Shown one piece after another: positions 26,182 through 33,293 of a stretch of DNA of 64,000 nucleotides. Source of the stretch: Chryseobacterium phocaeense (lineage in GTDB: Bacteria; Bacteroidota; Bacteroidia; Flavobacteriales; Weeksellaceae); NCBI RefSeq assembly GCF_900169075.1, contig NZ_LT827013.1:124001-188000 (forward strand). The letters are read 5' to 3'. The number at the start of each line of letters is the position of its first letter. Positions within the stretch are counted from its first letter, which is position 1. The translations under genes were made by a program, and so were the position numbers. The notes under the pieces are model-generated. The model was not told the DNA's origin, searched no databases, and saw nothing but the letters and a program-made list of their open reading frames with translations.

Positions 26182-26202
26182 CAGCCATAAAAAGCTCTTT
26201 GA

Positions 26203-27108
26203 ATGTTAGGAAGACGACAAATCCGTGAAAAAGTAGTACAAACAGTGTATTCATACTATCAGAATCCTGTAAAATTTGATGTATTAGAGAAAAATATGTT
26301 CTCAGGAATAGAGAAAATCTATAATCTGTACATCTATCAGCTTAATTTTTTGGTGGCGCTGAAAGAATTGGCGGAAACCCAGATTGAGATCGGGAAGAAT
26401 AAATACATTAAAACCGATGCTGATATCAACCCTAATCAAAAATTCATCAATAATCAGGTATTGATCAAACTGGAGGAAAATCCGGAGCGATTATTTTTCA
26501 CAGGTCAGCACAAACAGCTGAAATGGGATATGCATGATGATATGTTGGTGAAGACTTTTCAAAGAATTACTGCAGGAAAACGTTATCAGGATTTTATGAA
26601 AGAAGAAGGATATTCCTTTGAAGATGATCAGAAGTTTATCGGGAAGCTATTTTTAAGATATATTGCTGAAAATGATGATTTCCAGGATTATTTGAGTGAT
26701 AAAGAACTTTCATGGTATGACGATATCCACATTGCCAACTCCATGGTACAGAAAACAATCGGTTTTCTGAAAGAAGATGAAGAAAGCAGAACTTTAATTA
26801 AAATGATTAAAGATGATGAGGATAAAACTTTCGCCGCAAAACTTCTTAGAGATACCCTGAACAATTGGGAGGCTAATGAGAAAAAACTAAGTGAAAGACT
26901 GGAAAACTGGGATCTGGAAAGAGTTTCCCTGATGGATAAAGTCATTTTGGCTACCGCTATTTCAGAGCTTGACAATTTTCCTTTTACGCCTTCAAGAGTT
27001 ATTATCAATGAATATATTGAAATTGCAAAAGTATTTGCAACAGACCGTTCCAATATCTTCATTAACGGAATTTTAGATAAATATTGTAAAGATCAAAATA
27101 GAATTTAA
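26203..27108 (+). CDS. nusB: Transcription antitermination factor NusB
   Basis: The 301-residue protein has the NusB start MLGRRQIREKVVQTVYSYYQ and the C-terminal core LMDKVILATAISELDNFPFTPSRVIINEYIEIAKVFA. The family normally has about 140-160 residues; the Bacteroidetes type, as here, carries a long insertion between the two halves (about 45-210). With NusE it binds boxA RNA and lets polymerase read through rRNA operons. The DUF1573 gene starts two bases after the stop, and yajC follows, so nusB heads an operon. Confidence 0.93.
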   Translation: MLGRRQIREKVVQTVYSYYQNPVKFDVLEKNMFSGIEKIYNLYIYQLNFLVALKELAETQIEIGKNKYIKTDADINPNQKFINNQVLIKLEENPERLFFTGQHKQLKWDMHDDMLVKTFQRITAGKRYQDFMKEEGYSFEDDQKFIGKLFLRYIAENDDFQDYLSDKELSWYDDIHIANSMVQKTIGFLKEDEESRTLIKMIKDDEDKTFAAKLLRDTLNNWEANEKKLSERLENWDLERVSLMDKVILATAISELDNFPFTPSRVIINEYIEIAKVFATDRSNIFINGILDKYCKDQNRI

Positions 27109-27109
27109 C

Positions 27110-27628
27110 ATGAAAAAGACGTTATCAATTATCGCTTTGTCTATTATAGGCTTTGGTTTAGTTTCTTGTAAAAAAGAAAACCAACAAGCTGCTGCCGGTG
27201 CAGAAACTGCTAATATTACAGATTCCACTGCCGGTGCAACTAATTTAGCGCCTACTGATTCAGCGGCAGCCCCTGCAGTCAATACAGCTGAAGCAGCTCC
27301 GGTTTCTAACCAGCCGTTAACATCTGTTGCATTATCTGAGAGCAACTTCGATTTTGGAAAAATCAAAAAAGGAGATAAAGTAGAGCACATCTACGAAATT
27401 ACCAACACAGGAAAAAATCCATTGGTGATCTCTGAAGTAAAGCCTGGATGCGGATGTACTGCTCCTGATTTTACAAAAGATCCTATTCTTCCCGGTAAAA
27501 AAGGAAAAATCACATTGCATTTTGATTCTTCAAGCTTCGACGGGAACGTTCAGAAGTATGCAGATGTATTTGCAAACGTAGATAAAGCACCTATTAAATT
27601 AACATTCACTGCGAATATTCAACCATAA
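27110..27628 (+). CDS. DUF1573 lipoprotein
   Basis: This 172-residue protein has a lipoprotein signal (lipobox LVSC) and an Ala/Thr-rich linker (about 25-75). One DUF1573 Ig-like domain follows, with FDFGKIKKGDKVEHIYEITNTG and ISEVKPGCGCTAPDF; the GCGCT motif is diagnostic. The role of the domain is not established; it is common in Bacteroidetes envelopes. It lies two bases after nusB and four before yajC, an arrangement that suggests cotranscription. Confidence 0.9.
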   Translation: MKKTLSIIALSIIGFGLVSCKKENQQAAAGAETANITDSTAGATNLAPTDSAAAPAVNTAEAAPVSNQPLTSVALSESNFDFGKIKKGDKVEHIYEITNTGKNPLVISEVKPGCGCTAPDFTKDPILPGKKGKITLHFDSSSFDGNVQKYADVFANVDKAPIKLTFTANIQP

Positions 27629-27632
27629 TATA

Positions 27633-28004
27633 ATGAATACGTTATCAATCTTTTTACAGGCACCTGCAGCGGGAGGAAACTCTTCCATGATGCTGATTAT
27701 GATGGGGGTGATGTTTGTGGGCTTCTATTTTCTGATGATCAGACCACAAATGAGAAAACAGAAGCAGGAGAAAAACTTCCAGGAAACGTTAAAAGTAGGA
27801 ACAAGAGTAGTCCTTACTTCAGGTCTTCACGGAAGAATTGCCCAGGTTCAGGATGATGGATTCGTGATTGAAACTTTATCAGGAAAACTGAAATTCGAAA
27901 AAGCAGCGGTTTCAAGAGAATTTACTGAAGCACGTTTTGGAGATAAGGCAAAAGCTGCTGAAAAAACTCCGGAGAAAAAAGAAATCGAAACTGAAAAGAA
28001 GTAA
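27633..28004 (+). CDS. yajC: Preprotein translocase subunit YajC
   Basis: The 123-residue protein has one membrane helix (MLIMMGVMFVGFYFLMIRPQ) followed by the YajC core QMRKQKQEKNFQETLKVGTRVVLTSGLHGRI and a charged tail rich in Lys and Glu. YajC associates with SecDF and assists the Sec translocon. secDF is not in the window. A long hairpin follows the stop. Confidence 0.93.
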   Translation: MNTLSIFLQAPAAGGNSSMMLIMMGVMFVGFYFLMIRPQMRKQKQEKNFQETLKVGTRVVLTSGLHGRIAQVQDDGFVIETLSGKLKFEKAAVSREFTEARFGDKAKAAEKTPEKKEIETEKK

Positions 28005-28025
28005 TTTTTCAGTTTGAAAATATGG

Positions 28026-28104
28026 GTCCGGCGCGGTGAACGAAGTTCACTGCGCCGGACTTTTTATAGGCATAAAACCCATACTTAATCAGTGACGAAG
28101 TCAC
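28026..28104 (+). repeat. Two hairpins with GAA loops after yajC; the first acts as terminator
   Basis: The first hairpin is a 16 bp stem (28026-28041 with 28045-28060, one G-U pair), very GC-rich for this DNA, with loop GAA and five T after it. The second is GTGAC-GAA-GTCAC (28092-28104). Both share the core GTGA..C GAA G..TCAC. The rest of the 260 bp gap is AT-rich, with phrases such as GTGAAAATTTGTG but no gene. Confidence 0.7.
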
Positions 28105-28254
28105 ACCTCTTTGCTCCCTTAAACTATCACACAAAGAATTTAACCTTTGCGTTAAATAAGCCTTGTAGCTAAATCTTTATTGCATTTTGTGAAAATTTGT
28201 GCCAAAATTTGTGTTTAAAAATCCAACTATCTTTAAAATCCACGCTTCATACCA

Positions 28255-28262
28255 TATCTTTG
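28255..28262 (+). promoter_or_regulatory. -7 box adjoining the SDR start codon
   Basis: TATCTTTG fits TAnnTTTG and ends four bases before ATG 28267, predicting a leaderless or nearly leaderless mRNA. Confidence 0.5.
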
Positions 28263-28266
28263 CACT

Positions 28267-29001
28267 ATGAATCAAAACACAGAAAAAAGAATTCTCATTT
28301 TAGGTGCCAATTCGGATGTCGCCAAGCAATGCATCAAACAGTATCTTGAAAAAGGGTTTTCTGTAACAGCCGCTTCAAGAGATACTGCCTCTCTTCAGAA
28401 GTTTATTAAAGACAACCACCTTGATCATTCAAAAGTGCAGATTCTTTATTTTGATGCCGTAGATTTTGATTCCCACCAAAAATTTTATAATGCACTTCCT
28501 GTAAAACCTCATATTGCAATATATGCAGCTGGTTTTCTGGTGGATAATGAAAAAGCATTGAGAGATTTTAAAGGAGCGCAACAAATGATGCAGGTGAACT
28601 ATATGGGAGCAGTTTCCATTCTGAATATAATTGCTATGGACCAAAGCAATGTAAATCTTGAAAGAATCATTGGGCTGTCTTCGCTTTCCGGAGTAAGAGG
28701 ACGGAAAAGCAATTTTGTGTATGGAAGTACAAAAGCTGCATTTACCCAGTACTTAGCCGGATTAAGACAGGAATTGTCTTCCAGAAAAATAAAAGTCAAT
28801 GCTTTGGTGATTGGCTACATCAGAACCAAGATTAATGAAGGGCTGGAACTCAATGAATCCCTTATCATGGAACCGGATTATGTCGCAAAACACATCGTGA
28901 ATGCCGGAAACTCCTTTGTCATTGTCCCGAATTTTAAATGGAAGATTATTTATTTCATTCTGAAAATGCTTCCCGAAAGCTTAGTGGCAAAACTCCCTTA
29001 A
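28267..29001 (+). CDS. Short-chain dehydrogenase/reductase (SDR)
   Basis: This 244-residue protein has a Rossmann start, ILILGANSDVAKQCI, a variant of the TGxxxGIG glycine motif in which some glycines are replaced. YAAGFLVDN stands at the NAG position. The catalytic Ser is in GLSSLSGVRG, and the Tyr-x-x-x-Lys pair is YGSTKAA. It should reduce or oxidise a small molecule with NAD(P); the substrate is unknown. The changed glycine motif (GANSD) puts it in an atypical SDR group, but the catalytic residues are in place. It converges on ligD with a 36 bp gap. Confidence 0.86.
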   Translation: MNQNTEKRILILGANSDVAKQCIKQYLEKGFSVTAASRDTASLQKFIKDNHLDHSKVQILYFDAVDFDSHQKFYNALPVKPHIAIYAAGFLVDNEKALRDFKGAQQMMQVNYMGAVSILNIIAMDQSNVNLERIIGLSSLSGVRGRKSNFVYGSTKAAFTQYLAGLRQELSSRKIKVNALVIGYIRTKINEGLELNESLIMEPDYVAKHIVNAGNSFVIVPNFKWKIIYFILKMLPESLVAKLP

Positions 29002-29037
29002 TTATTTTCGAATGACAATTTTAAGACATTACAATTA

Positions 29038-30909
29038 TTAAACACCCTGCAACAATTCTAATGCCTTCATCATATCAATTCCCTTTCCCAAAACCGGTTT
29101 AAATAAATCCCCTTTTTCTTTAACCCTTTCCAAAGCATTATGAATTGTAAAATCCGTTGGCTTCAAACCGGGCTTTACTTCATCCCATTCCAACGGCATT
29201 GATACGGAAGCACCTTCCTTGGGACGCAGGCTGTAGGCACTGGCCAAAGTCTGTCCGGTTCTGTTCTGCAGATAATCGAGGTAGATTTTCTTATCATCCC
29301 TTTTCTGTAAACTTCTTTCCAGAGTGGTGATCTTCGGGAGTTTCTCGTTCACCTGTTTCATCAGGATATGGGCAAAATCTTTTACCTGGTCAAAATCATA
29401 TTTCCCACCCATCGGAATGTAGATGTGGATTCCTGTGCTTCCGGAGGTTTTACAATATCCTTTTATTTTAACTGAATTTAAAACCTCATTCACCTGAAGA
29501 GCAGTCTCAATCACATCATCAAATGTATTTTTTTTCGAAGGGTCCAGGTCCAGTACCAGATAATCGGGATGCTCAAGATCAGGCAGAGAGCTGTTCCATG
29601 GGTTCAGATCGATGCAGCCCAAATTATTCAGATAAGCTAAAGTCGCTTTATCATTACAGTAAACATAGTCAATGTACTTATCGTTGGATTCAGAATAAAC
29701 CTTTGTGGTTTTGATCCAGTCCGGCATATGGTCACCGGCATCTTTCTGGTAAAAACCCTGTTCTTCAATTCCATTGGGAAAACGGTTCAGAGACAGCGGG
29801 CGGTTTTTAAGATGGGGTAAAATATAACTGGCAACCGACTGGTAGTATTCTATCACTTCGCCCTTGGTAATTCCATCTTTAGGAAAATAAATTTTATCCT
29901 GATTGGTGAGCTTCACCTGATGCTTGTCCAGGGTTACTTCTTTCTCTTTGTCAATGTTTTCTGCTTTTTTTGATGGAGTTTTCGCTTTCATTTTCTTAGA
30001 TTTTTGGTTAGCAGGACTGATAATGGTAACTTCTTGCGGTTCTTTGTCTTCCCGGATGGCCAAAAAAACAGGATGACGGTAGATGCCGTCTTTTGTGATT
30101 TCCGAATATTTAATCTCGCAGACCAGCTCAGGCTTAGTCCAGGTTACCGGCATATTGGTCTTTGGAATGGTTTCAAAAGGGGATGTTTTAATGATCAGTT
30201 TTTGAAGTCTTCCGTAAAGCTGTTCTAAAGATTCATTATTAAAGCCTGTTCCGGTATGTCCGCAATAGATCAGCTTTCCATTACTGTATTTCCCAAGAAT
30301 CAGTGCTCCGAAGCTTTTCCGGGATCCTCTGGGCTCTGTAAATCCACAGATAACAGCTTCATCCGTATTGGTGAATTTTATTTTCAGCCAGTCTGCCGTT
30401 CTATGATTTTCCACATATAAACTGTTAGCTTTTTTGGCAATCATTCCTTCCAGCTTCATTTGTTTCATCTGATTAAAGAATTCAATACCTTTTTCAGGAA
30501 TATGATCACAGTATTTGATGATATCCGTTTCCGTTAAAGCTTCCTTTAAAAGTTCTTTACGCTGGAGCAGAGGAAGATCTTCTGTAGAGTGGCCATTCAG
30601 CCATAACAGATCAAAAACCTGATAGGTTAAAGCCAAATCAGGATTATCCCCAATCTGCTGTAAAAGCTGGAAACTGGGCCTTCCGTGTTCATCGTACGCA
30701 ACAATTTCTCCGTCGAGGATCATGTTATGCTTCTGTTGCTCAAAATCTGCTGTTACCTTTTCAAATTTCGATAAAAATGAAATTCCATTTCGGGAATAAA
30801 ATAGAGGATGCTTACCGCTGAGATCCGCAATAGCCCTGTAGCCGTCCCATTTTATTTCAAAAACCCAATCCTCATCATCAAATGCTTTTTCAAAAGATTT
30901 GGCCAGCAT
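29038..30909 (-). CDS. ligD: DNA ligase D, ligase and polymerase domains (3' part of split ligD)
   Basis: The first Met of this frame is at 30909, but the frame stays open upstream to the A9 run near 31013. The ATP-dependent ligase domain has its lysine nucleophile in VFEIKWDGYRAIA and an OB-fold domain with TKDGIYRHPVFLAIRED. A Lys-rich linker leads to the LigD polymerase/primase domain (KGEVIEYYQSVASYI, YLVLDLDPSKK with the catalytic Asp pair, KTSGSTGIHIYIP). LigD seals and fills double-strand breaks with Ku. The phosphoesterase domain lies in the neighbouring frame upstream; adding one A would join both into a normal phosphoesterase-ligase-polymerase enzyme. Confidence 0.9.
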   Translation of the reverse strand: MLAKSFEKAFDDEDWVFEIKWDGYRAIADLSGKHPLFYSRNGISFLSKFEKVTADFEQQKHNMILDGEIVAYDEHGRPSFQLLQQIGDNPDLALTYQVFDLLWLNGHSTEDLPLLQRKELLKEALTETDIIKYCDHIPEKGIEFFNQMKQMKLEGMIAKKANSLYVENHRTADWLKIKFTNTDEAVICGFTEPRGSRKSFGALILGKYSNGKLIYCGHTGTGFNNESLEQLYGRLQKLIIKTSPFETIPKTNMPVTWTKPELVCEIKYSEITKDGIYRHPVFLAIREDKEPQEVTIISPANQKSKKMKAKTPSKKAENIDKEKEVTLDKHQVKLTNQDKIYFPKDGITKGEVIEYYQSVASYILPHLKNRPLSLNRFPNGIEEQGFYQKDAGDHMPDWIKTTKVYSESNDKYIDYVYCNDKATLAYLNNLGCIDLNPWNSSLPDLEHPDYLVLDLDPSKKNTFDDVIETALQVNEVLNSVKIKGYCKTSGSTGIHIYIPMGGKYDFDQVKDFAHILMKQVNEKLPKITTLERSLQKRDDKKIYLDYLQNRTGQTLASAYSLRPKEGASVSMPLEWDEVKPGLKPTDFTIHNALERVKEKGDLFKPVLGKGIDMMKALELLQGV

Positions 30910-30980
30910 CGGCCTGATAAATGAAGAGAGTTTCTTTTCATTGGTTAAAGAATTGAAGTTCCTGAATCTGCTTTCAGAGG

Positions 30981-31583
30981 TTATGACTTCTTTTTTGCCT
31001 TTATTTTTAGGCTTTTTTTTTCCTCTAAAAATTTCGTTACCAAAGATTTTGGCGACGTATTTTCTTCAGCGTCATATGGGCTTTCTGCAAAATCGTCTTT
31101 ATGTTTAATGAGCAGCCATGCATTGTCTTCAGTATTTTTCATTTTAACAAGAGCAAATTCTCCTTTGAGCTTTTTACCGTGTAAAATGAATTTTAAAGAA
31201 CCGGCGTGAAGCTCCTTTAAAAGCTCTTTTTCGTGGTTCAGTTTCGTTTCCTCTAAAGGCTCATAAGTACCGCTGTCCCAAACTTCCACCTGTCCCGCGC
31301 CGTAATTTCCTTCCGGGATATTTCCTTCGAAATCTTTATAGTCATACGGGTGGTCTTCCACCATCATGGCAAGACGCTTGTCTTTCGGGTCAAGGGATGG
31401 CCCTTTGGGAACCGCCCAGCTTTTCAGAACACCATCCATTTCCAGCCGGAAATCATAGTGAAGCCGGGATGCTGCATGCCTTTGAATCACGAAGATCAGT
31501 TTGTCTTTGCTTTTCTTTGTTTTACCTTCGGGTTCCGTAGTTTCATTGAACCTGCGTTTTTCGTTATAATCTTTCAGGGCCAT
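30981..31583 (-). CDS. ligD: DNA ligase D, 3'-phosphoesterase domain (5' part of split ligD)
   Basis: The 200-residue frame has the LigD phosphoesterase signature: FVIQRHAASRLHYDFRLEMD with catalytic His and Asp, LKSWAVPKGPSLDP, VEDHPYDYKDFEG and IPEGNYGAGQVEVWD. It trims 3' phosphates and ribonucleotides at break ends. It ends after the A9 run (31013-31021) in a Lys-rich tail and TAA. Its ATG overlaps the Ku stop codon by one base (TAATG), so translation is coupled to ku. A stand-alone phosphoesterase could still work, so the split need not be harmful. Confidence 0.85.
   Translation of the reverse strand: MALKDYNEKRRFNETTEPEGKTKKSKDKLIFVIQRHAASRLHYDFRLEMDGVLKSWAVPKGPSLDPKDKRLAMMVEDHPYDYKDFEGNIPEGNYGAGQVEVWDSGTYEPLEETKLNHEKELLKELHAGSLKFILHGKKLKGEFALVKMKNTEDNAWLLIKHKDDFAESPYDAEENTSPKSLVTKFLEEKKSLKIKAKKKS
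31013..31021 (-). other. A9 slippery run at the ligD frame break
   Basis: Nine A on the minus strand separate the two ligD frames. In the phosphoesterase frame the codons are GAA AAA AAA AGC. A -1 slip, or one extra A, gives AAG CCT and leads directly into the ligase frame. The cause could be programmed frameshifting, transcript slippage, phase variation, an ordinary mutation or a sequencing error. Confidence 0.8.
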
Positions 31584-32368
31584 TATGATGCAGATTTAGA
31601 TTTGGAATTTTGTAAACTGGCTTTTAACTGAGCCATAAGATCAATCACCTTACCTTCTTTTGCAGGTTCGGCTTTTTTAGCTTTAATGCTTTTACCTTTC
31701 GCTTTCTGCTTAATGATTTTCATAAGCGCATCAGAATAGGTGTCTTTATACATTTCCGGGTCAAAATCCTGGGAAAGCTGCTTGATAAGGCTTACCGCCA
31801 TTTTTACTTCTGCCGGTTTGGGAGCTTTTTTAGCCGGGATCTTAAGATCTGTATAATCTCTGATCTCCTGATTGAACCGGAGCCTGTTGAGCACCAGAAT
31901 CTCATCATTATACGGCCTGATCATCCCAATGGCCTCACTTTCACGAAGGACAAAGGTGCCGATTCCTGCCATCTCGGTTTCCTGCAGAGCTTTCAGCAAA
32001 AGCCTGTATGCATTTTCTCCGTTCTTCTGGGGTTCCAGATAATAGGGATTTTCAAAGTACACGCTGTCTACTTCGGCTTCCTTTACAAACTGGTCTATCG
32101 AAAGTATTTTTGTTTTCTCAGGGCTGGCGGCTTCATAATCCTCTTTATCGAGAACAATGTATTTATCATCCATGAGATACCCTTTCACGATGTTTTCCCA
32201 TTTCACTTCTTTTCCCGTACTTTCGTTTACCCTTTTAAACTTAATATTAGAGAAATCAGATTTATCGAGCATGTCGAGATCCAGTTTTGTGGTTTCTGTG
32301 GCGGAGTAGATTTTAACTGGGATATTGACTAAACCGAATCCAATGGCGCCGTTCCAAATTGCTTTCAT
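31583..32368 (-). CDS. ku: Non-homologous end joining protein Ku
   Basis: The 261-residue protein begins with the bacterial Ku hallmark KAIWNGAIGFGLVNIPVKIYSA and has YFENPYYLEPQKNGENAY and GMIRPYNDEILVLNRLRF in the beta-barrel that rings DNA. The C-terminus is Lys-rich (KAKGKSIKAKKAEPAKEGK), the part that recruits LigD. It forms a homodimer on double-strand ends. ligD follows with a one-base overlap. No TAnnTTTG box is evident in the 72 bp before its start. Confidence 0.95.
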   Translation of the reverse strand: MKAIWNGAIGFGLVNIPVKIYSATETTKLDLDMLDKSDFSNIKFKRVNESTGKEVKWENIVKGYLMDDKYIVLDKEDYEAASPEKTKILSIDQFVKEAEVDSVYFENPYYLEPQKNGENAYRLLLKALQETEMAGIGTFVLRESEAIGMIRPYNDEILVLNRLRFNQEIRDYTDLKIPAKKAPKPAEVKMAVSLIKQLSQDFDPEMYKDTYSDALMKIIKQKAKGKSIKAKKAEPAKEGKVIDLMAQLKASLQNSKSKSAS

Positions 32369-32440
32369 TGTCTTACGTTTTTAAAAATCAATCAATTAAC
32401 ATGCCGCCGGAGAATGATGTGGTATATTTTGCGGGCTTAA

Positions 32441-32484
32441 TTGTCAAATGGCAATGGGTTTGTTGCCCTGTTTTTCTATCTTTA
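32441..32484 (+). promoter_or_regulatory. Crp/Fnr-type operator and promoter of the regulator gene
   Basis: TTGTC-AAAT-GGCAA (32441-32454) is a 5-4-5 inverted repeat with one mismatch. The -7-like box TATCTTTA starts at 32477, exactly 36 bp after the operator start. The operator centre lies about 40 bp before the expected transcription start, where class II activation by Crp/Fnr proteins occurs. Confidence 0.6.
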
Positions 32485-32512
32485 TGTTTTGTGCTTCGCA
32501 GGTAAAAACAAC

Positions 32513-33079
32513 ATGGAAGAACTTTTAAATTACATACGGAAATTCGGAATACTTAACGCCACGGAAGAACTGCTGATCAAAGATGGACTGCAGGAAATGG
32601 GCATTCAGAAAGGTGAGCATTTTATAGAAGCGGGAAAGGTGAGCAAAAAGATCGCTTTTGTAAAGGAAGGCGTATTCAGGTCTGTGTACTATAACAAACA
32701 GGGTGATGATTTTACCCGTTATTTTATTTATGAAGGAAGATTCATCGGGGATTTTTACGGTTTTGCAGATCAGGTGCCTGCCCTAGAATCTATTGAAGCC
32801 GTTACGGACGGCGTATTGCTGGCCATTGATGTGGACCACTTTAAAAAACTGGAAAAAGAAATTACCATCTGGCCCGTGCTCTTTGCAAAACTGCATGCCT
32901 TTGTAGCGGAAAACAAACTTAAAGTGGCGAGTACCATGCTTAATCTTGACGCCAAATCAAGGTATATTCATTTTTTAAATCACTATCCAGGAGTGGCCAA
33001 CCGTGTTCCACAATCTATGCTGGCTTCTTACCTCGGAATTACCCCTTCTTCTTTAAGCAGGATCAGAAGAAATATATAA
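32513..33079 (+). CDS. Crp/Fnr family transcriptional regulator
   Basis: From ATG 32513 the protein has 188 residues. A cyclic-nucleotide-binding-like barrel spans about 20-120 (KGEHFIEAGKVSKKIAFVKEGVFRSVYY, FIGDFYGFADQVPALESIEA). A short C-terminal helix-turn-helix has SMLASYLGITPSSLSRIRR. It has no Cys cluster for an Fe-S centre and lacks the Arg-Ser pair that contacts cAMP phosphate, so the signal is unknown. In the recognition helix the Glu usual before the conserved Ser-Arg is Ser. An earlier in-frame TTG at 32441 falls inside the operator and is not used. It probably regulates itself and purA. Confidence 0.86.
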   Translation: MEELLNYIRKFGILNATEELLIKDGLQEMGIQKGEHFIEAGKVSKKIAFVKEGVFRSVYYNKQGDDFTRYFIYEGRFIGDFYGFADQVPALESIEAVTDGVLLAIDVDHFKKLEKEITIWPVLFAKLHAFVAENKLKVASTMLNLDAKSRYIHFLNHYPGVANRVPQSMLASYLGITPSSLSRIRRNI

Positions 33080-33229
33080 AAAATCAATACAACTGGTTTT
33101 ATTCACTTTAGAATAATCAAAACCTCCATTAATTTAACCCGGAAATTAATAAGGGTCTGTCTATTTAAACATAGGCCTTCATTATCATAAATACTTTTTA
33201 CATTATACATTTTACAAAAAAATCCCTTT

Positions 33230-33273
33230 TTGTCAAATGACAATGGCTTCGCTTAATCCCTGCCATAGCTTTG
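33230..33273 (+). promoter_or_regulatory. Crp/Fnr-type operator and promoter of purA
   Basis: TTGTC-AAAT-GACAA (33230-33243) is a perfect 5-4-5 inverted repeat. The -7 box TAGCTTTG starts at 33266, again 36 bp after the operator start. The operator reappears before the regulator gene at the same spacing, and both copies are followed by ATGG, so this is probably the regulator's binding site. The 214 bp gap holds nothing else I can name. Confidence 0.7.
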
Positions 33274-33293
33274 CAGTATAAAAAATGTAAAAT

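Noticed and set aside
29038..29714. Chance plus-strand ORFs within ligD as an antisense gene
   Set aside because: They lack start signals and run against a conserved polymerase domain.
32441..32512. N-terminal extension of the Crp/Fnr protein from TTG 32441
   Set aside because: The TTG is the first base triplet of the operator palindrome and the -7-like box lies downstream of it, so it cannot be translated from that promoter.
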